This document shows, piece after piece, positions 53,516 to 64,000 of a stretch of DNA of 64,000 bases. The DNA comes from Selaginella moellendorffii. Lineage: Eukaryota; Streptophyta; Lycopodiopsida; Selaginellales; Selaginellaceae. The stretch covers positions 12,607 through 76,606 of the forward strand of contig NW_003314356.1 in assembly GCF_000143415.4 (NCBI RefSeq), read 5' to 3'. The notes beneath the pieces are model-generated. The model was not told the DNA's origin and made no database searches. It worked only from the letters and a program-made list of their open reading frames with translations. Position 1 is the stretch's first letter. Each line of letters begins with the position of its first letter. The translations under genes and the position numbers were made by a program.

Positions 53516-56500
53516 TCATTGTACTTCACATACAAAAGCATCCTGTACGAACTCGTCCAGTAGACTTTCAAAAATCTGCTCACAGATGTCGGTTGCAATA
53601 ACTAGGTCTTCTTCATCAGTAGGATAGGCTTCGGCCTGGATAAAACAAGTTGAGCAATACAAATCCAGAACGCTCATGATTTTGTCAGTCACAACTGTAG
53701 CAACCTCCGAGTGAGAGACAAGTGCATGTTTAAGACGTGGCATGCCCAAGTACCCGGTCATAAACTCATAAAGAGCCTTGCTAAACATCTTGCAACTCTG
53801 ATAGTTTGGGTGCCGCTGCAGCGGAAAGGAGAAAGAGGACGACGTGTCGAGCTCTACAAACTTCAATGCAAACTTTAGAACGTAATCCTTTTTGCTGCTC
53901 GGTCCTGCTGGCCCACCACATAGTATTTGATCCCAGGTTACTTTTTTTGTCAAAAACCTTTCTATATTTAGCCGAGATGAAAGATTTTCTGAAAGCGGTA
54001 ATTTGTTTAGATTGCTTGGTGGTTCCTCTGGTGCTTCACAAGGCGCATCTGCAATTTCATCCAAAGCAAGAACATCAACTTTTAAACTATTGAAAGGCTT
54101 ACGCAAACTCATGTGTATAATGTTGGCTGCAAAAAAGATTAGTTAACCAATGCTTCTCTAGTTTCTGTACTTGATGTAAATGTTTTGGTTCGGATTGTTT
54201 CACACCTAAAATGTCTGTTTCAGCATGTTTCTTGAATAAGTAATTACACTCCACCTGCCCAGAATTGCTCATCTTTATCACCTTGTCGTCCTTATCAATA
54301 CTGTCAAACGCTGCACGTATGCAATTGATATCATATTCATATTCTTCCGAAGTAAGATCTGCACCATAATCTTTGATTGATTCATCTATGCAAATCTCTT
54401 CTGGTATATCGTCTTCTTCAATATTAAGCAAGTCCTCTAGCATTTGCGCTTTAGAAATTCTTAGACAACCAGCTGTATTTCTTTTTCTGAGTGCCAGTTC
54501 GTGTATTGGTCTCAAACCTTGCTCTTCACAGTGAATACTAAACATGGCACTTTCAGCACTTGATTTCTTGTGCTTTGCATTTTTTCTCGATGTAGAGTTA
54601 CCTCTTGTCAGAGTTTTATTATCCTGGCTCGAAATACGGACAGGAGGGTAGGAATGTAACGGGTTACTTCCATTTGTCCAAACCCCTTCAACCAAATGTC
54701 CAGATTTAGCTTCTTCATTGTTCTCATTTAACTTTAAACTTGGCACTGGACCCGGACCCTCCTCTCCATTCATTTCATCCCTTAAATTTATTTTCGGTTG
54801 TAAGAGCTCGTTTCCACCACGATTTTCTTGTATACTGACCTTTGCGAAATCGTCAGGGTCATCTAAGCCTTGATTATTTTGACCTGATTTCTTGGTTTCA
54901 CTGTCCATTTGAAATACAAGTGGTATATCTGAGGTGTGAATATCAAAACCACTTGAACTGCTTCCAATTTCTCCAATTCGATTTCGACGGCCTTCTCGGC
55001 TGGATGTCCAACATCATCTTTTGATTTGGAAAAACTGTTTACTTGGCCTAGAGTTCGCATGCTCTTTCTAGGCAAATGAGAAACTATTGAGTTCTTATAT
55101 ATTAATACCAGTTCACTTGCACATGGCTCCACCACAATATCTGTCTTCATAACATCTTCTCCAGGTTTAGCTTCATTATTTTGATCTCCAGACTCGCTGT
55201 CAAAAGATTCCGAATAGTTTGTGGTGTCGGTTGCACTGACATCTGATTCATCTGTAGCTGCGTTGTTGCTAGTATTCCTGAACCTTTGGAACTCAATAAA
55301 ATTTTGCAATTTACCACCATCATAATGGAGTTCATTATGTTTATTTATTCTCTCTCGTGTCTCCCTGATTTCTGTGTCGAGCTTCTGCCAAATCTCAAAT
55401 TTATTATGAAAATCTTAATAGATTTACCTTTAACTCAATCTTTAAAACATGCCGTTTCAACTTAAGTCTCCAATCTTGTGCTTCTCTCTGCTTTTTTACC
55501 ACATCTTTTTCAAGCCATCCAATCTTTTGTTCTTCATAGTCTGTGAAAATGTAATGTAAAACATCCAAATTACGAGCCATGTTATTACATAGACTGCCAC
55601 ACTTCCAACTTGGCTGTTTACGTTTTTTAAATTTGTCGTCACCTCGTTGTTTGTTAGACTCGCAAAATTCAAGTAATTTAGGGTTGTCATCCGGCCAAAA
55701 CAAAGTAATCATGCAAAAGTGTTTTTTTGAAGAGGTTGAGCCTTACCCAGTTTCCGTTTGCTTGTTTTTTTACATAGGATAAAATAGATTCGTCACTACA
55801 TTAAGGAACATTAGACAAGAATGAATGTTGATTGGTTGAACCAGAAACTGTTACCGCAATGGATGTGGTATTTTCCATGGATTGCTTGCCCGCTTGAGAT
55901 TTTTAACTAGCCTGTTAATAAAAATGAGAAGGTTAAGAATTGGTCTTAAATCCCCCCTCCCCCCCCCCCCCCCCCCGTTTTTTTACCTTCTCGAGATTGG
56001 AACATGACACTTTCTGCACTTTGACAAATGTACAACATGACTCCTTATATTAGTATCTGCAAGCAGCAAAAACATCACAAAATATACATTAAAATACATC
56101 CAAATATCAAAAATATATACATCAGGTATATATTAACTATCACACACCTTCACAGCAATGCCCTTCAAGTAACGGCCCAAACGAGATTTTACTCTCTCTT
56201 CCCGGTGAAGTAGTTCTATCATTAGAGCACTCTCCCTCGCTGGGAATTCTAGTTTCACAAAGTTTGGGACTCCAATTATCTTTCATATATAGTCTGTAGG
56301 TTGTGTATAACATGATAACGCTAAACGGATCAGGATAGTTTCTTCGTCCACTATCTCTGAGTCTATCCAAATTTGGCAGTTTTATTTGAAATATGTCCGG
56401 ACAGGACCTAGAGAGGCGTGTTTTCAATCTGGTTCTGGCAGTGGGTAGAAGAATTTCGTGGGTGTCCTGTAAAACGAACTCTGAGCTCTTTAGAGCCTTA

Positions 56501-58360
56501 TCAAGGATTTGATCGTGCTGATTGTCGAAGCCTGTGGTGTACCTTGGTGGACTACTACAGCCAACTTGCTCCAACTCTGTCAAGTCTACCTTTGCTTTTG
56601 AGAGAATAAGAGGTGCCGGGCAATAGATAATCTCTTGTGAAGGTTTAAGTTCCGTACAAGTACCACAATTTTCTTCAAGGCGCAAGTCAACATCGTCTGG
56701 CATGCTATGTTCATTGTTTTGGATCAGTGCATTTATGCTATGTGCTATTCTGCTGGCTGAGTTTCCTGGATAAGATACTTCCATTCCCTCGTTCGTAAAA
56801 CTGGGAAGACAGGCAGCGTCAACACGATAGATAAGCTGTTGGGCGAGATCTTTAATCAAAGGAAGGTAGCTCTTTTTATCAGTGTTTTGTCTGAAGCTGC
56901 CCGTAGATTGGAAGTCTGTGTTCTCAGTTCTTTTCAGAGATGCATCTTTGTCTTTCTCCAGATTTTGTTCCCCTGTTTTGTCTCTTTTTTTTGCCTCTTT
57001 TCTTGGTTTTTCTTCATTTACTGATTTCATTGCATATGTATTTGCCAGGCTGTCCTCACAAAAGGTTGTTTTGGGCTTTTTACAATGAAAATAATTTCTT
57101 TTTTTCATGGAACTATAATTTAATAGTTGAGGGGAATACGAGACCACATCAGCAGACCTTTTTTGTTGACGAGTTGAACCAGACCGTCTTAAGGGCAAAA
57201 AGGATGTTTTAGACAGCTTGTGCTTGACTCGTTTCCCTTCTGCTTTCTGAAAAAAGAATAAATACTGAAAATGGGTTTTCATGGCTAACCTGACGTTTTG
57301 AGCTCGGTAAAAGTCCCAGTCCAGACAAACTTTTATGAACTTGAACTCCGGTTTTCCAGGACGCTTTTCTAATGACTGGTTCCTTTGGTTTTGACTTCGA
57401 TCCTGAATCAAACCCCACAAGTTTATTGCTTCTAATAAGCTCAACTGTGTTGCTGCCACAGGAGCGTAAGGTTGTGACTTGTTCGCTTTTCAAAGTATTT
57501 TCCAATTCAAGATCCGGCAGGCCCATTTCTTGCAGATTTGTCAGGGAACCAAACCAAGGCCCAACTCCCTCGCGAGAATGACGCACAAATTCAGAATCCC
57601 ATGGAGGCTTTTGCAAGTTTGTTTTAGGTTTAGATTGCCACCTGTAGAAATGATGATGTACTAAAGCGACGTGAAAGACTCACTTTACCCCAATTTACAG
57701 CGCCGGATCTGATCAAAGTGCTTCACACGGTCTTTGCAAGATATCTTTTCAGGATTTGTTGCTCGTTTCCTTTTTGTCTTCGAAAGTCCGACCTGTGGTG
57801 TTCAAAATATTAATGAAGGAAAAAACTAGCAAGAATCTCACTCCGTCATCATGTGCATGCACTGTAGTACATGATTTCTTTCTTGACTGGTTCTGCACAC
57901 AATGGGAGGAGCTACTGCTCTTTTTCAGGGAGTTGACGTCTAGTGTGGCGGTTGCAGAAATCGGGACTAAACCAGCTGTCCGAAGGCAACAGTTAGGAGC
58001 TTCAGCTTTTGTCCGCTGGTATTTGTGCAGAGGAACTTTATGTCTGAGCGATTCTGCCGGCAGAGAATGCTTTTTACCAGTAGGCTCTGTGCATGAATAC
58101 GGCAAGTAACAGTGCAGGGATCTTCTTCGATTTCCACCGACAGGTGCTTTTCCCTCCGCTCCTTTCCAGAGCAGTTGAGCTTCAAAGCTTTCCAACATCT
58201 GCTCGTCGTTGATCTTCGTGATCGTTTGCTGTCCTTTTTCTTTTACAATGCTTGATATTCGATTGTTTTCTAAAAAACTCTGGAACAAGTCTAGATCTGC
58301 TGGAGCATGCCTGGCCACAAGAGCTATCAGAGGTGGGCTCACGTACTCAGGGAAAGCCAT
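53516..58360 (-). CDS. Multi-exon gene for an unknown, largely disordered protein
   Basis: This is the best candidate for a real host gene. Open minus-strand stretches follow one another with splice-like junctions: from Met at 58360 to about 57790, 57620-57270, 57240-56140, 55712-55420, 55390-54905, 54900-54130 and 54112-53516 (stop). The start at 58360 gives a leucine-rich helical N-terminus ('P-P-L-I-A-L-V-A-R-H-A-P-A-D-L'). The middle is Lys/Ser/Glu-rich with low complexity. The last 110 residues look folded and helical and end 'D-I-C-E-Q-I-F-E-S-L-L-D-E-F-V-Q-D-A-F-V'. A C-terminal DUF4378-like or centrosome-type helical domain crossed my mind, but I cannot support either. Exon ends near 54120 and 55400 are uncertain. 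Confidence 0.55.
55952..55976. repeat. Poly-C run
   Basis: About 25 bases of C with one T lie in a presumed intron of the minus-strand gene. The length is likely to be unreliable in the assembly. Confidence 0.8.
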
Positions 58361-58528
58361 AATCTTACAACAGCTGCAATACGACCACAAACCTATTAGT
58401 ATCACCCTCTGTCGGTTTCAGTATATTCTCCTGGACAATTTTTTTATGTCGAGAAGAGTGTTTTCCAGGATGATTTCTAGCTTGTTTTTAAGAAGACTCT
58501 TATTGCCCTTCCCTGCAGTTCAAGAAAA

Positions 58529-59145
58529 CTTGGAGTATCACCTCCTATGACATACAAGATACTTGATTCGGTAATCTTGCACAGATGCCTCATAAAGTCA
58601 CTAAATGCTAGCATATTCTGTTTGAGAAACTGAAAAAAGGTAAAACTCAAGTCAGAATGAAAATAATTTAGCATCTTACACACATGAATGTCAGCAAATA
58701 TACAATCAAGCCACAGAACCTGGGATTTTCTGAAGTACATACCTTTACTATAATAGATGTAATCCTGGGTGTCTTCAAAGCTACATTTTCCAGCAAATGA
58801 TCTGTAAGTTAAGGATTCAATTTTATCACTCTTTTAGATTTTACTCACTCTTGCAAAAATTGAATCCTTAACTTACATTTGCTGGAAAATGTAGCTTTGA
58901 AGACATCCAGGATTACTTCTATTATAGTAAAGGTATGTACTTCAGGAAATCCCAGGATCCGTGGCTTGATCGTATATTTGCTGATATTCATATGTGTAAG
59001 ATGCTAAATAATTCATTCTGACTTGAGTTTTTCTTTTTTCATTTTTGCAATCAGAATTTGATAACATTTAGTCACATTATCAGGCATCTATGCAAGATTA
59101 CCAAATCAAGTATTAGTATGTCATATGAGGTGATACTCTCCAAAC
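58529..59145. repeat. Long inverted duplication (hairpin) upstream of the 53.5-58.4 kb gene
   Basis: 58529-58824 and 58856-59145 are inverted copies of about 290 bp with roughly 85-90% identity, separated by 31 bp. The innermost 21 bp are perfect. The left arm contains an open minus-strand stretch (58477-58740) that may be a 5' exon of the adjacent gene, so the right arm would be a reversed copy of it. A transcript across both arms would fold into a long double-stranded RNA. Confidence 0.8.
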
Positions 59146-60095
59146 TAGCCATAAAGTGAATGCAAGCATATTCATGAACTCGCCCCAATTCATCCATGTG
59201 TCTACAGAATATCCTGAACCTGCTATATGGCCTGTCTAGGCAAGCTCCTCCTACACTAGGGGAGGCCAGGAAAATCCAAGGCTACCCAACTCACTCACTG
59301 GCTGACAAGACCAAACCAATCAAGCTAGGGACCCAAGGTCTATATTGCACTGCACAGGATAAATCCCACATAAGAGGATGATGAAGTGTGCTCAACCGTG
59401 TTTCCACTGGTCGGTTGCAAACTACTCCAGGGCATCAGGTAAGGTGCAATTGGTCCAATTGCCCCACTGTCACACTCTTGCAAGACATAAATAAAAAACA
59501 CTCTTTTACTAATCAGATACTCTTAGGGCCATTGTGTTGCCACTAGCAGGCTGTGAGCCACTCTCTTCTACTCAAGAATTCCTTCAAAATCTCTATGTCA
59601 GAGCATCCCACCATTGGCAAGTAACATAGTAGTTCTGGGACAATGATCTTGAATCCAAGAGTGTTCTCATAGGAGTTAGATTTGAGAGTGTCCTCCATGT
59701 ATGTTGCTAGTGGCAGGCTGTGAGATCTCTCTCTCCATATTCAAAGTCCTCATAATCACTAGTATACACTGTTAAACACTTTCAAATGCAGGACCACTGG
59801 AAAGATGGGGGTGGGGCCCAGCCTGACCCTACTCTGCCACCTATGCTATATTTACTTTTATCTACCTCCAAACTAGATCTCCAAATCCACTCCTAATTTT
59901 GACCTCTTTAAAAATACCCCAAACCCTCCTTAGCATAATTATCTTACCCTAATGCCATGTGGATTATTGCTGCTCTTCAACTTTGGATGGTATACCCTAG
60001 CAATTCCAGCTGCAAGATGTGAGGGATTTTAAGGGAGAAAGAGGTATTTAGGCATCAACCTCATCTTAAGAACCATCTAAAACATTCTAACACCA
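59146..60095. other. Unassigned, possible old LTR
   Basis: No gene seen. Phrases shared with 52800-53060 suggest a diverged repeat. It adjoins the end of the gypsy LTR at 60096. Confidence 0.3.
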
Positions 60096-60322
60096 TGTTA
60101 TGATCTGGCATAAAAAGACAAAGATCTAGTCTCCATAGACTATGTTATGCCACCTCTTGAAATTCCTTACCACCCAACCACCCCTGAGCTACCTCAAAAG
60201 CTCCACTATGCTGCTGCTCCACTGTGAGCCCTAGGGTAGGTTAAGTTCCCTACCCTAACATGCCTTAATATACCCATGGCTTCCATTGATGTTGACCACA
60301 TGGTTAAAGCTGGTGCTTAACA
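60096..60322 (-). repeat. Gypsy 3' LTR
   Basis: 227 bp from TGTTAAGCACC to CATAACA on the minus strand, inverse match of 36288-36530. Confidence 0.7.
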
Positions 60323-60337
60323 ATTCTTCCCCCTCAA
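60323..60337 (-). promoter_or_regulatory. Polypurine tract
   Basis: The minus strand reads GAGGGGGAAGAATTG directly before the LTR start, a good match to the plus-strand primer of gypsy elements. Confidence 0.75.
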
Positions 60338-62262
60338 CAAAGTCCTTATCCCAAGGATGAGTTGTACCAGTGATTACCCTTTATAGGGAACTCTACTCAA
60401 GCTCCTGGTCCATTTCCTACAGTTATATATATCAAGGAGGCATTAGGCTTGTCATTTTGAGATAGTACACCTTTCAACTAGCTAACATAAAATACTAGAT
60501 GAATTTTCATCCTAGTTAGCAATTGCACTGATAAACCGCCTTACCAATGCGCTCCAACACTTCATATGGACCAGCATACCAATGAGAAAGTTTATCACTC
60601 TTCCCATTCCACAAAGCTACTAAAGTGTTCCACTACTCACTTGACAAAAAAATCACTTGCACAAAAACGAAATCACCCACCTTATATTCCTGGAATTGGC
60701 AATACTCATTAGTAAACTTTTCCACTTTATCCTGAGCTACCTACAAATTCTGTTTGCAAACCACTAAAATCTCATCAAGTTCCATGGCTAAATTAGTTCT
60801 CTTGGAATTAAGCTTATCTTGAACATCCTCACTCAAATGCAATCTTAACTCCACCGCTATTCAGGGATGCCTTCCAAACATGGCAAAGTAAGAACTTAGT
60901 TTGGTTCTATTATATTGGCTGTTATTATAAATAAATTGCACCAATGGAAGATATAAATCTCAATGTCCTTGCCTTTGACCAATGTTATAGTGTAGCATAT
61001 CCTCCACTACTTGATTCATATGCTCAATTTGCCCATCCATCTAAGGATGATCTTCACTCAAGTTTCAAAGTCACTTGCATAGCCTTTGCAAAGCTTTTCT
61101 AAAATCCACTAGTGAACTTTGAATCTCAATCACTAATGATGTCTTTCAATAAACCAAAATTAGGAAAAATCTTTTCTAAATGGATTGTAGCTAAGTTTGA
61201 GGCAGTGACAGTCTTCCAAAGAGCCAACAATCATACATACTTCGTCAATCAATCCACTATAACCCATATTTGCTCTTTTTACCTTTGTGTTCATGGCAAA
61301 CAAGGGATGAAGTCTATAGAGATACTACACTAATGGCTCTAAGGAATAGGTAAAAGTTGCAAAAGCCCCCCTTAAACCACTAACAGAGTTTACATGATTT
61401 ATAATACTTGAGGATATTAGCTTTCATATTCCTTCAATAAAAATTACACTTAATCAACTTATACATCTTCCCCCCAAAATGACCGGCCTCTAGACAATCA
61501 TGATAATGGAATAAAACTTGAGTAATTAACACATCCACCCGTGGCAAATATACATGGCCATTGTAGTAAAAAATCCCATCCATTAATAGAAAGGTGCTTC
61601 CATCTAGGCTCTCAAAAAGACAACCTCAATATCTTTAGCCTAAGCACACTTAACCAATTGCCCAAACTCATTGGCCACCTTACTTAAATGATGACAAAAT
61701 TGTGTTTGTAATGCCATCACATAATAAATATGAGATTAAATATTTGCCACCACATTTTATTTTCCCAAATGATGCTCAATAGGAAACTCCCCAAACTCCA
61801 TGAGGTTGACCATCCAATGAGCTTGCCTAGTGTTCAACTCCTTTTATGTGAAAAGATACACAAGAAGTTTATGATCCATCAACACTACAAACACTGCACT
61901 ATAAAGATAGTGCTACCATATCTACAAAATATGAATAATAAAGAGTAACTAATAAAGAGTAAAAATATCATCCAAAAAAATTAATGCCTAAATAATGCTT
62001 AAATACCTTTATCATCAATCGAGTAAATATGGTTGGTCAAACTAAATGGCATAATTGTAAACTCAAAATGCCCAAAGCTCATGTTAAATGCTGTCTTGGA
62101 GATAGATGCATCATCCATTACAATCTAATGATATCCACTTCTCAGATCAATCTTGGTAAACACCCGTGCTTCACCAAGTTTGTCTAAAATATCATCTACA
62201 CATAGCATTGGCATTTTATCCTTCATTATCTTCTTGTTCAAGGCACAATAGTCAATACATAT
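60338..62262 (-). pseudogene. Gypsy polymerase and integrase remnants
   Basis: Broken reading of the minus strand still shows reverse-transcriptase phrases ('I-C-I-D-Y-C-A-L-N-K', about 62235-62265; 'K-I-D-L-R-S-G-Y-H', about 62120-62150). Nearer the LTR come integrase end phrases ('Y-K-V-G-D-F-V-F-V', about 60675-60700). There are many stops and frameshifts. Confidence 0.65.
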
Positions 62263-62751
62263 TTACATTGAACCATCCTTCTTCTTCACAAGCAAGACTG
62301 GAGCACCAAACAGAGACTTACTTGGCTGAATAAATCCAAACTCAAGTAACTCCTTGATTTGTTGTTGAACTTCTTGCTCCTCTGTATAACTCAACTGAAA
62401 TGGATGCCAGAAAATTGGCCGTGTCCCCAGCTCTAACGTAATCCCATGCTCCACATCCTTTAATGGAGGCAACCCATGAGGAAGTTCAAATGGAAAAATA
62501 TTGGAAAACTTATCGAGTATATCCTGTGCTATTTCTTCTCCCCTACACGTGCCTTGGTCCCTCAAGTCACAAACAAATAGCAAGTAACTCGAAAGTGCTT
62601 TTCTATTATGATAAGCCCATTTCAAAGATGTAACGGAGAGCATAACAACTAAAGGTTGAACTCCCACTTCAAACCACACATCTTTAATGCCACTATACTC
62701 TAGCAAGATATGCTTAATACTCCACTTTATATTCGGATCTACCTTCACCAA
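62263..62751 (-). pseudogene. Gypsy reverse transcriptase, N-terminal part
   Basis: 162 open codons with the typical start of gypsy RT: 'I-F-P-F-E-L-P-H-G-L-P-P', 'E-H-G-I-T-L-E-L-G-T-R-P', 'G-F-I-Q-P-S-K-S' and 'A-P-V-L-L-V-K-K-K-D-G-S'. It continues leftward in another frame. Inactive. Confidence 0.85.
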
Positions 62752-62759
62752 CTATGGCA

Positions 62760-63547
62760 TCTCAAGAATGAGATCCTAGATATCCATGATATAAAAAGTC
62801 TTCACAAGTATGGTTTTGCCAACCAAGACTTCCAACCCCTCGACACAAGCATCAAAATGTTAAGCAGAGGTAGCTGCACCTTCCACTATATATGGAAGAA
62901 CTCCTTGTGTCATTATAGGCCATGCTCCTCAACAAACTTTGTCGAAACAAAGTTGTCATTGTTCCCACTATCCAGTAAAATTTGCATTAGACCGCCACAG
63001 AACATGCCCTCCAGCATTAAAGCTAATTCACGAGTGTCCTCGAGCTCCATCTTTTTCCACACATAGTTGAGTTGAAGAACAATGATTGAAAGCCTCTTCC
63101 TCGAACTGGAATGGTCGTTCTTGTCATCCTCATGCTACAAAGTTTGCAACTTTTTAGTATTTGATTTACCGTTAGTAGAAGATTGGCCATTCTTTTACCC
63201 TGCTGTTTGTTTTTCAACTATAGACAATCAGTCTTATAGTGTCCAAGTTTGCTGCAATGATGCAACCCTTCTTTGACCCCTTTGCATCCAAAGTAGTCAT
63301 CACAGATTTCAGCTTGTGATGCTTGTTTCCATCCTTGTGTCCATGACAATCATTATGATGATTCTTGATAGAAGGACTCCTTGAACGCTTGTGAGACTTG
63401 TACTTGTCATTGTCAAGTCGACGAGCCATATCAAAGAGCTCCTTCAAACTCTTTTTAGGCTGAGAATGACGCAAGTGTTGTTACATGCTCTCACTATGAA
63501 GGCTATCAATGAAGTAAAACTTGTTTTGATCTAGATCCTTCATTGTG
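62760..63547 (-). pseudogene. Gypsy gag C-terminus with CCHC zinc knuckle
   Basis: The 86-codon frame at 63214-63474 has the basic stretch that precedes the knuckle (K-S-H-K-R-S-R-S-P-S). A shifted frame gives H-H-C-S-K-L-G-H-Y-K-T-D-C (about 63230-63270), most of a C-x2-C-x4-H-x4-C finger. The region is collinear with 35420-36230. Confidence 0.65.
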
Positions 63548-64000
63548 TAAGGAACCAACTCCCTGAGGTGTTGTAGGCTAAAGGATCCCCGAAAGCATGA
63601 CCGAAATGACAAAGAGTTTATCAGATGGGACCGAGTCTGAGATCGAGTCCAAGACCGACTCTGAGACCGAGTTCGAGATAGAGTCCGGGATCAAGTCCAA
63701 GGCCGACTCGGAGACCGAGTTCGAGATAGAGTCCGGGATCAAGTCCGAGGCCAACTCGGAGACTGAGTTCGAAACAGAGTTTGAGATCCGAGATCGAGAC
63801 CAAGACCGAGTCTGAGGTGGAGTCTGAGGCCGAGTATGAGGTTGAGTCCGAAAGTGGGTTCGAGATCGAGGCTGAGATCGAGTCTGAGACTGAGTCTGAG
63901 ATCGAGTCTGAGACCAAGTCTAAAGTCGGGTCCCGGCTCATGTGGAGTGGTGCCCCACTTGAGTACCTTATGGCTCATTGGTCCTTGCCCTTCCTAGGGG
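63548..64000 (+). repeat. Family B LTR copy 3, truncated by the window end
   Basis: It starts in mid-LTR at 'taaggaaccaactccctgag', matching 11088-11300 and the inverse of 37740-38090, and carries the GAGTCC array at 63610-63930. The left truncation abuts gypsy gag sequence. The right end lies outside the window. Confidence 0.75.

Larger units (their letters stand above)
60096..63547 (-). mobile_element. Decayed gypsy element, minus strand, with 3' LTR
   Basis: On the minus strand the order is gag remnant (63.5-62.8 kb), reverse transcriptase start (62751 leftwards), decayed polymerase and integrase regions (62.2-60.4 kb), polypurine tract (60323-60337) and LTR (60322-60096). It is the same family as 33.4-36.2 kb and shares its LTR with 36288-36530. 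It is cut on the right at 63547 by a family B LTR. Confidence 0.75.

Noticed and set aside
1-64000. rRNA, snRNA or complete tRNA genes
   Set aside because: Scanned by eye for conserved blocks; none was found. A covariance-model search would settle this.

Overview
The window looks like repeat-rich nuclear DNA of a land plant. Evidence: TTTAGGG repeats, LTR elements with initiator-methionine-tRNA primer sites, fragments resembling plant CYP88A and TMS1/ERDJ3A genes, and almost no dense coding. The DUF7869-type protein is one I associate mostly with mosses, lycophytes and related plants, so a non-seed plant with a large genome is my best guess. No species can be named from the sequence alone.

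Layout. 1-9.1 kb: unassigned DNA, a long AT-rich dispersed repeat (family C) and decayed retroelement DNA. 9.1-12.9 kb: two opposed LTRs of a gypsy-type family (family B) carrying Ser/Asp-like (GAGTCC)n arrays; one LTR holds an intact-looking 664-bp TRIM element with a 5-bp target duplication. 13.3-33.4 kb: a Ty3/gypsy retrotransposon split between RNase H and integrase by a 13.3-kb insertion. 33.4-39.7 kb: nested decayed gypsy elements. 39.7-52.2 kb: family C repeats and a TIR-flanked segment holding exons of a TMS1/ERDJ3A-like gene, then a CYP88A-like fragment. 53.5-58.4 kb: the best candidate for an ordinary host gene (function unknown), with a 0.6-kb near-perfect inverted duplication just upstream. 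59-64 kb: another decayed gypsy element and a third family B LTR.

The centrepiece is the insertion at 16515-29795. It has 18-bp terminal inverted repeats, a 5-bp AAGCT target duplication and two long divergent genes. The leftward gene encodes a DUF8039/DUF7869-like protein with a probable DDE nuclease core, the likely transposase. The rightward gene encodes a predicted 1634-residue protein with a ParB-like domain, a possible permuted methyltransferase-like segment, an acidic linker and an FCP1/NIF-type HAD phosphatase domain. About 25 copies of a 22-bp imperfect palindrome (half-site ATGGCRTGWGG) are scattered over the whole element, in flanks, introns and even exons, and I saw none outside it. 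A ParB-like protein plus dispersed palindromes recalls a ParB/parS system. That functional link is a hypothesis, but the arrangement is not one I know from any described plant transposon.

Both genes are decayed only by in-frame stops that a C-to-T change could make, as expected for a methylated, silenced element.
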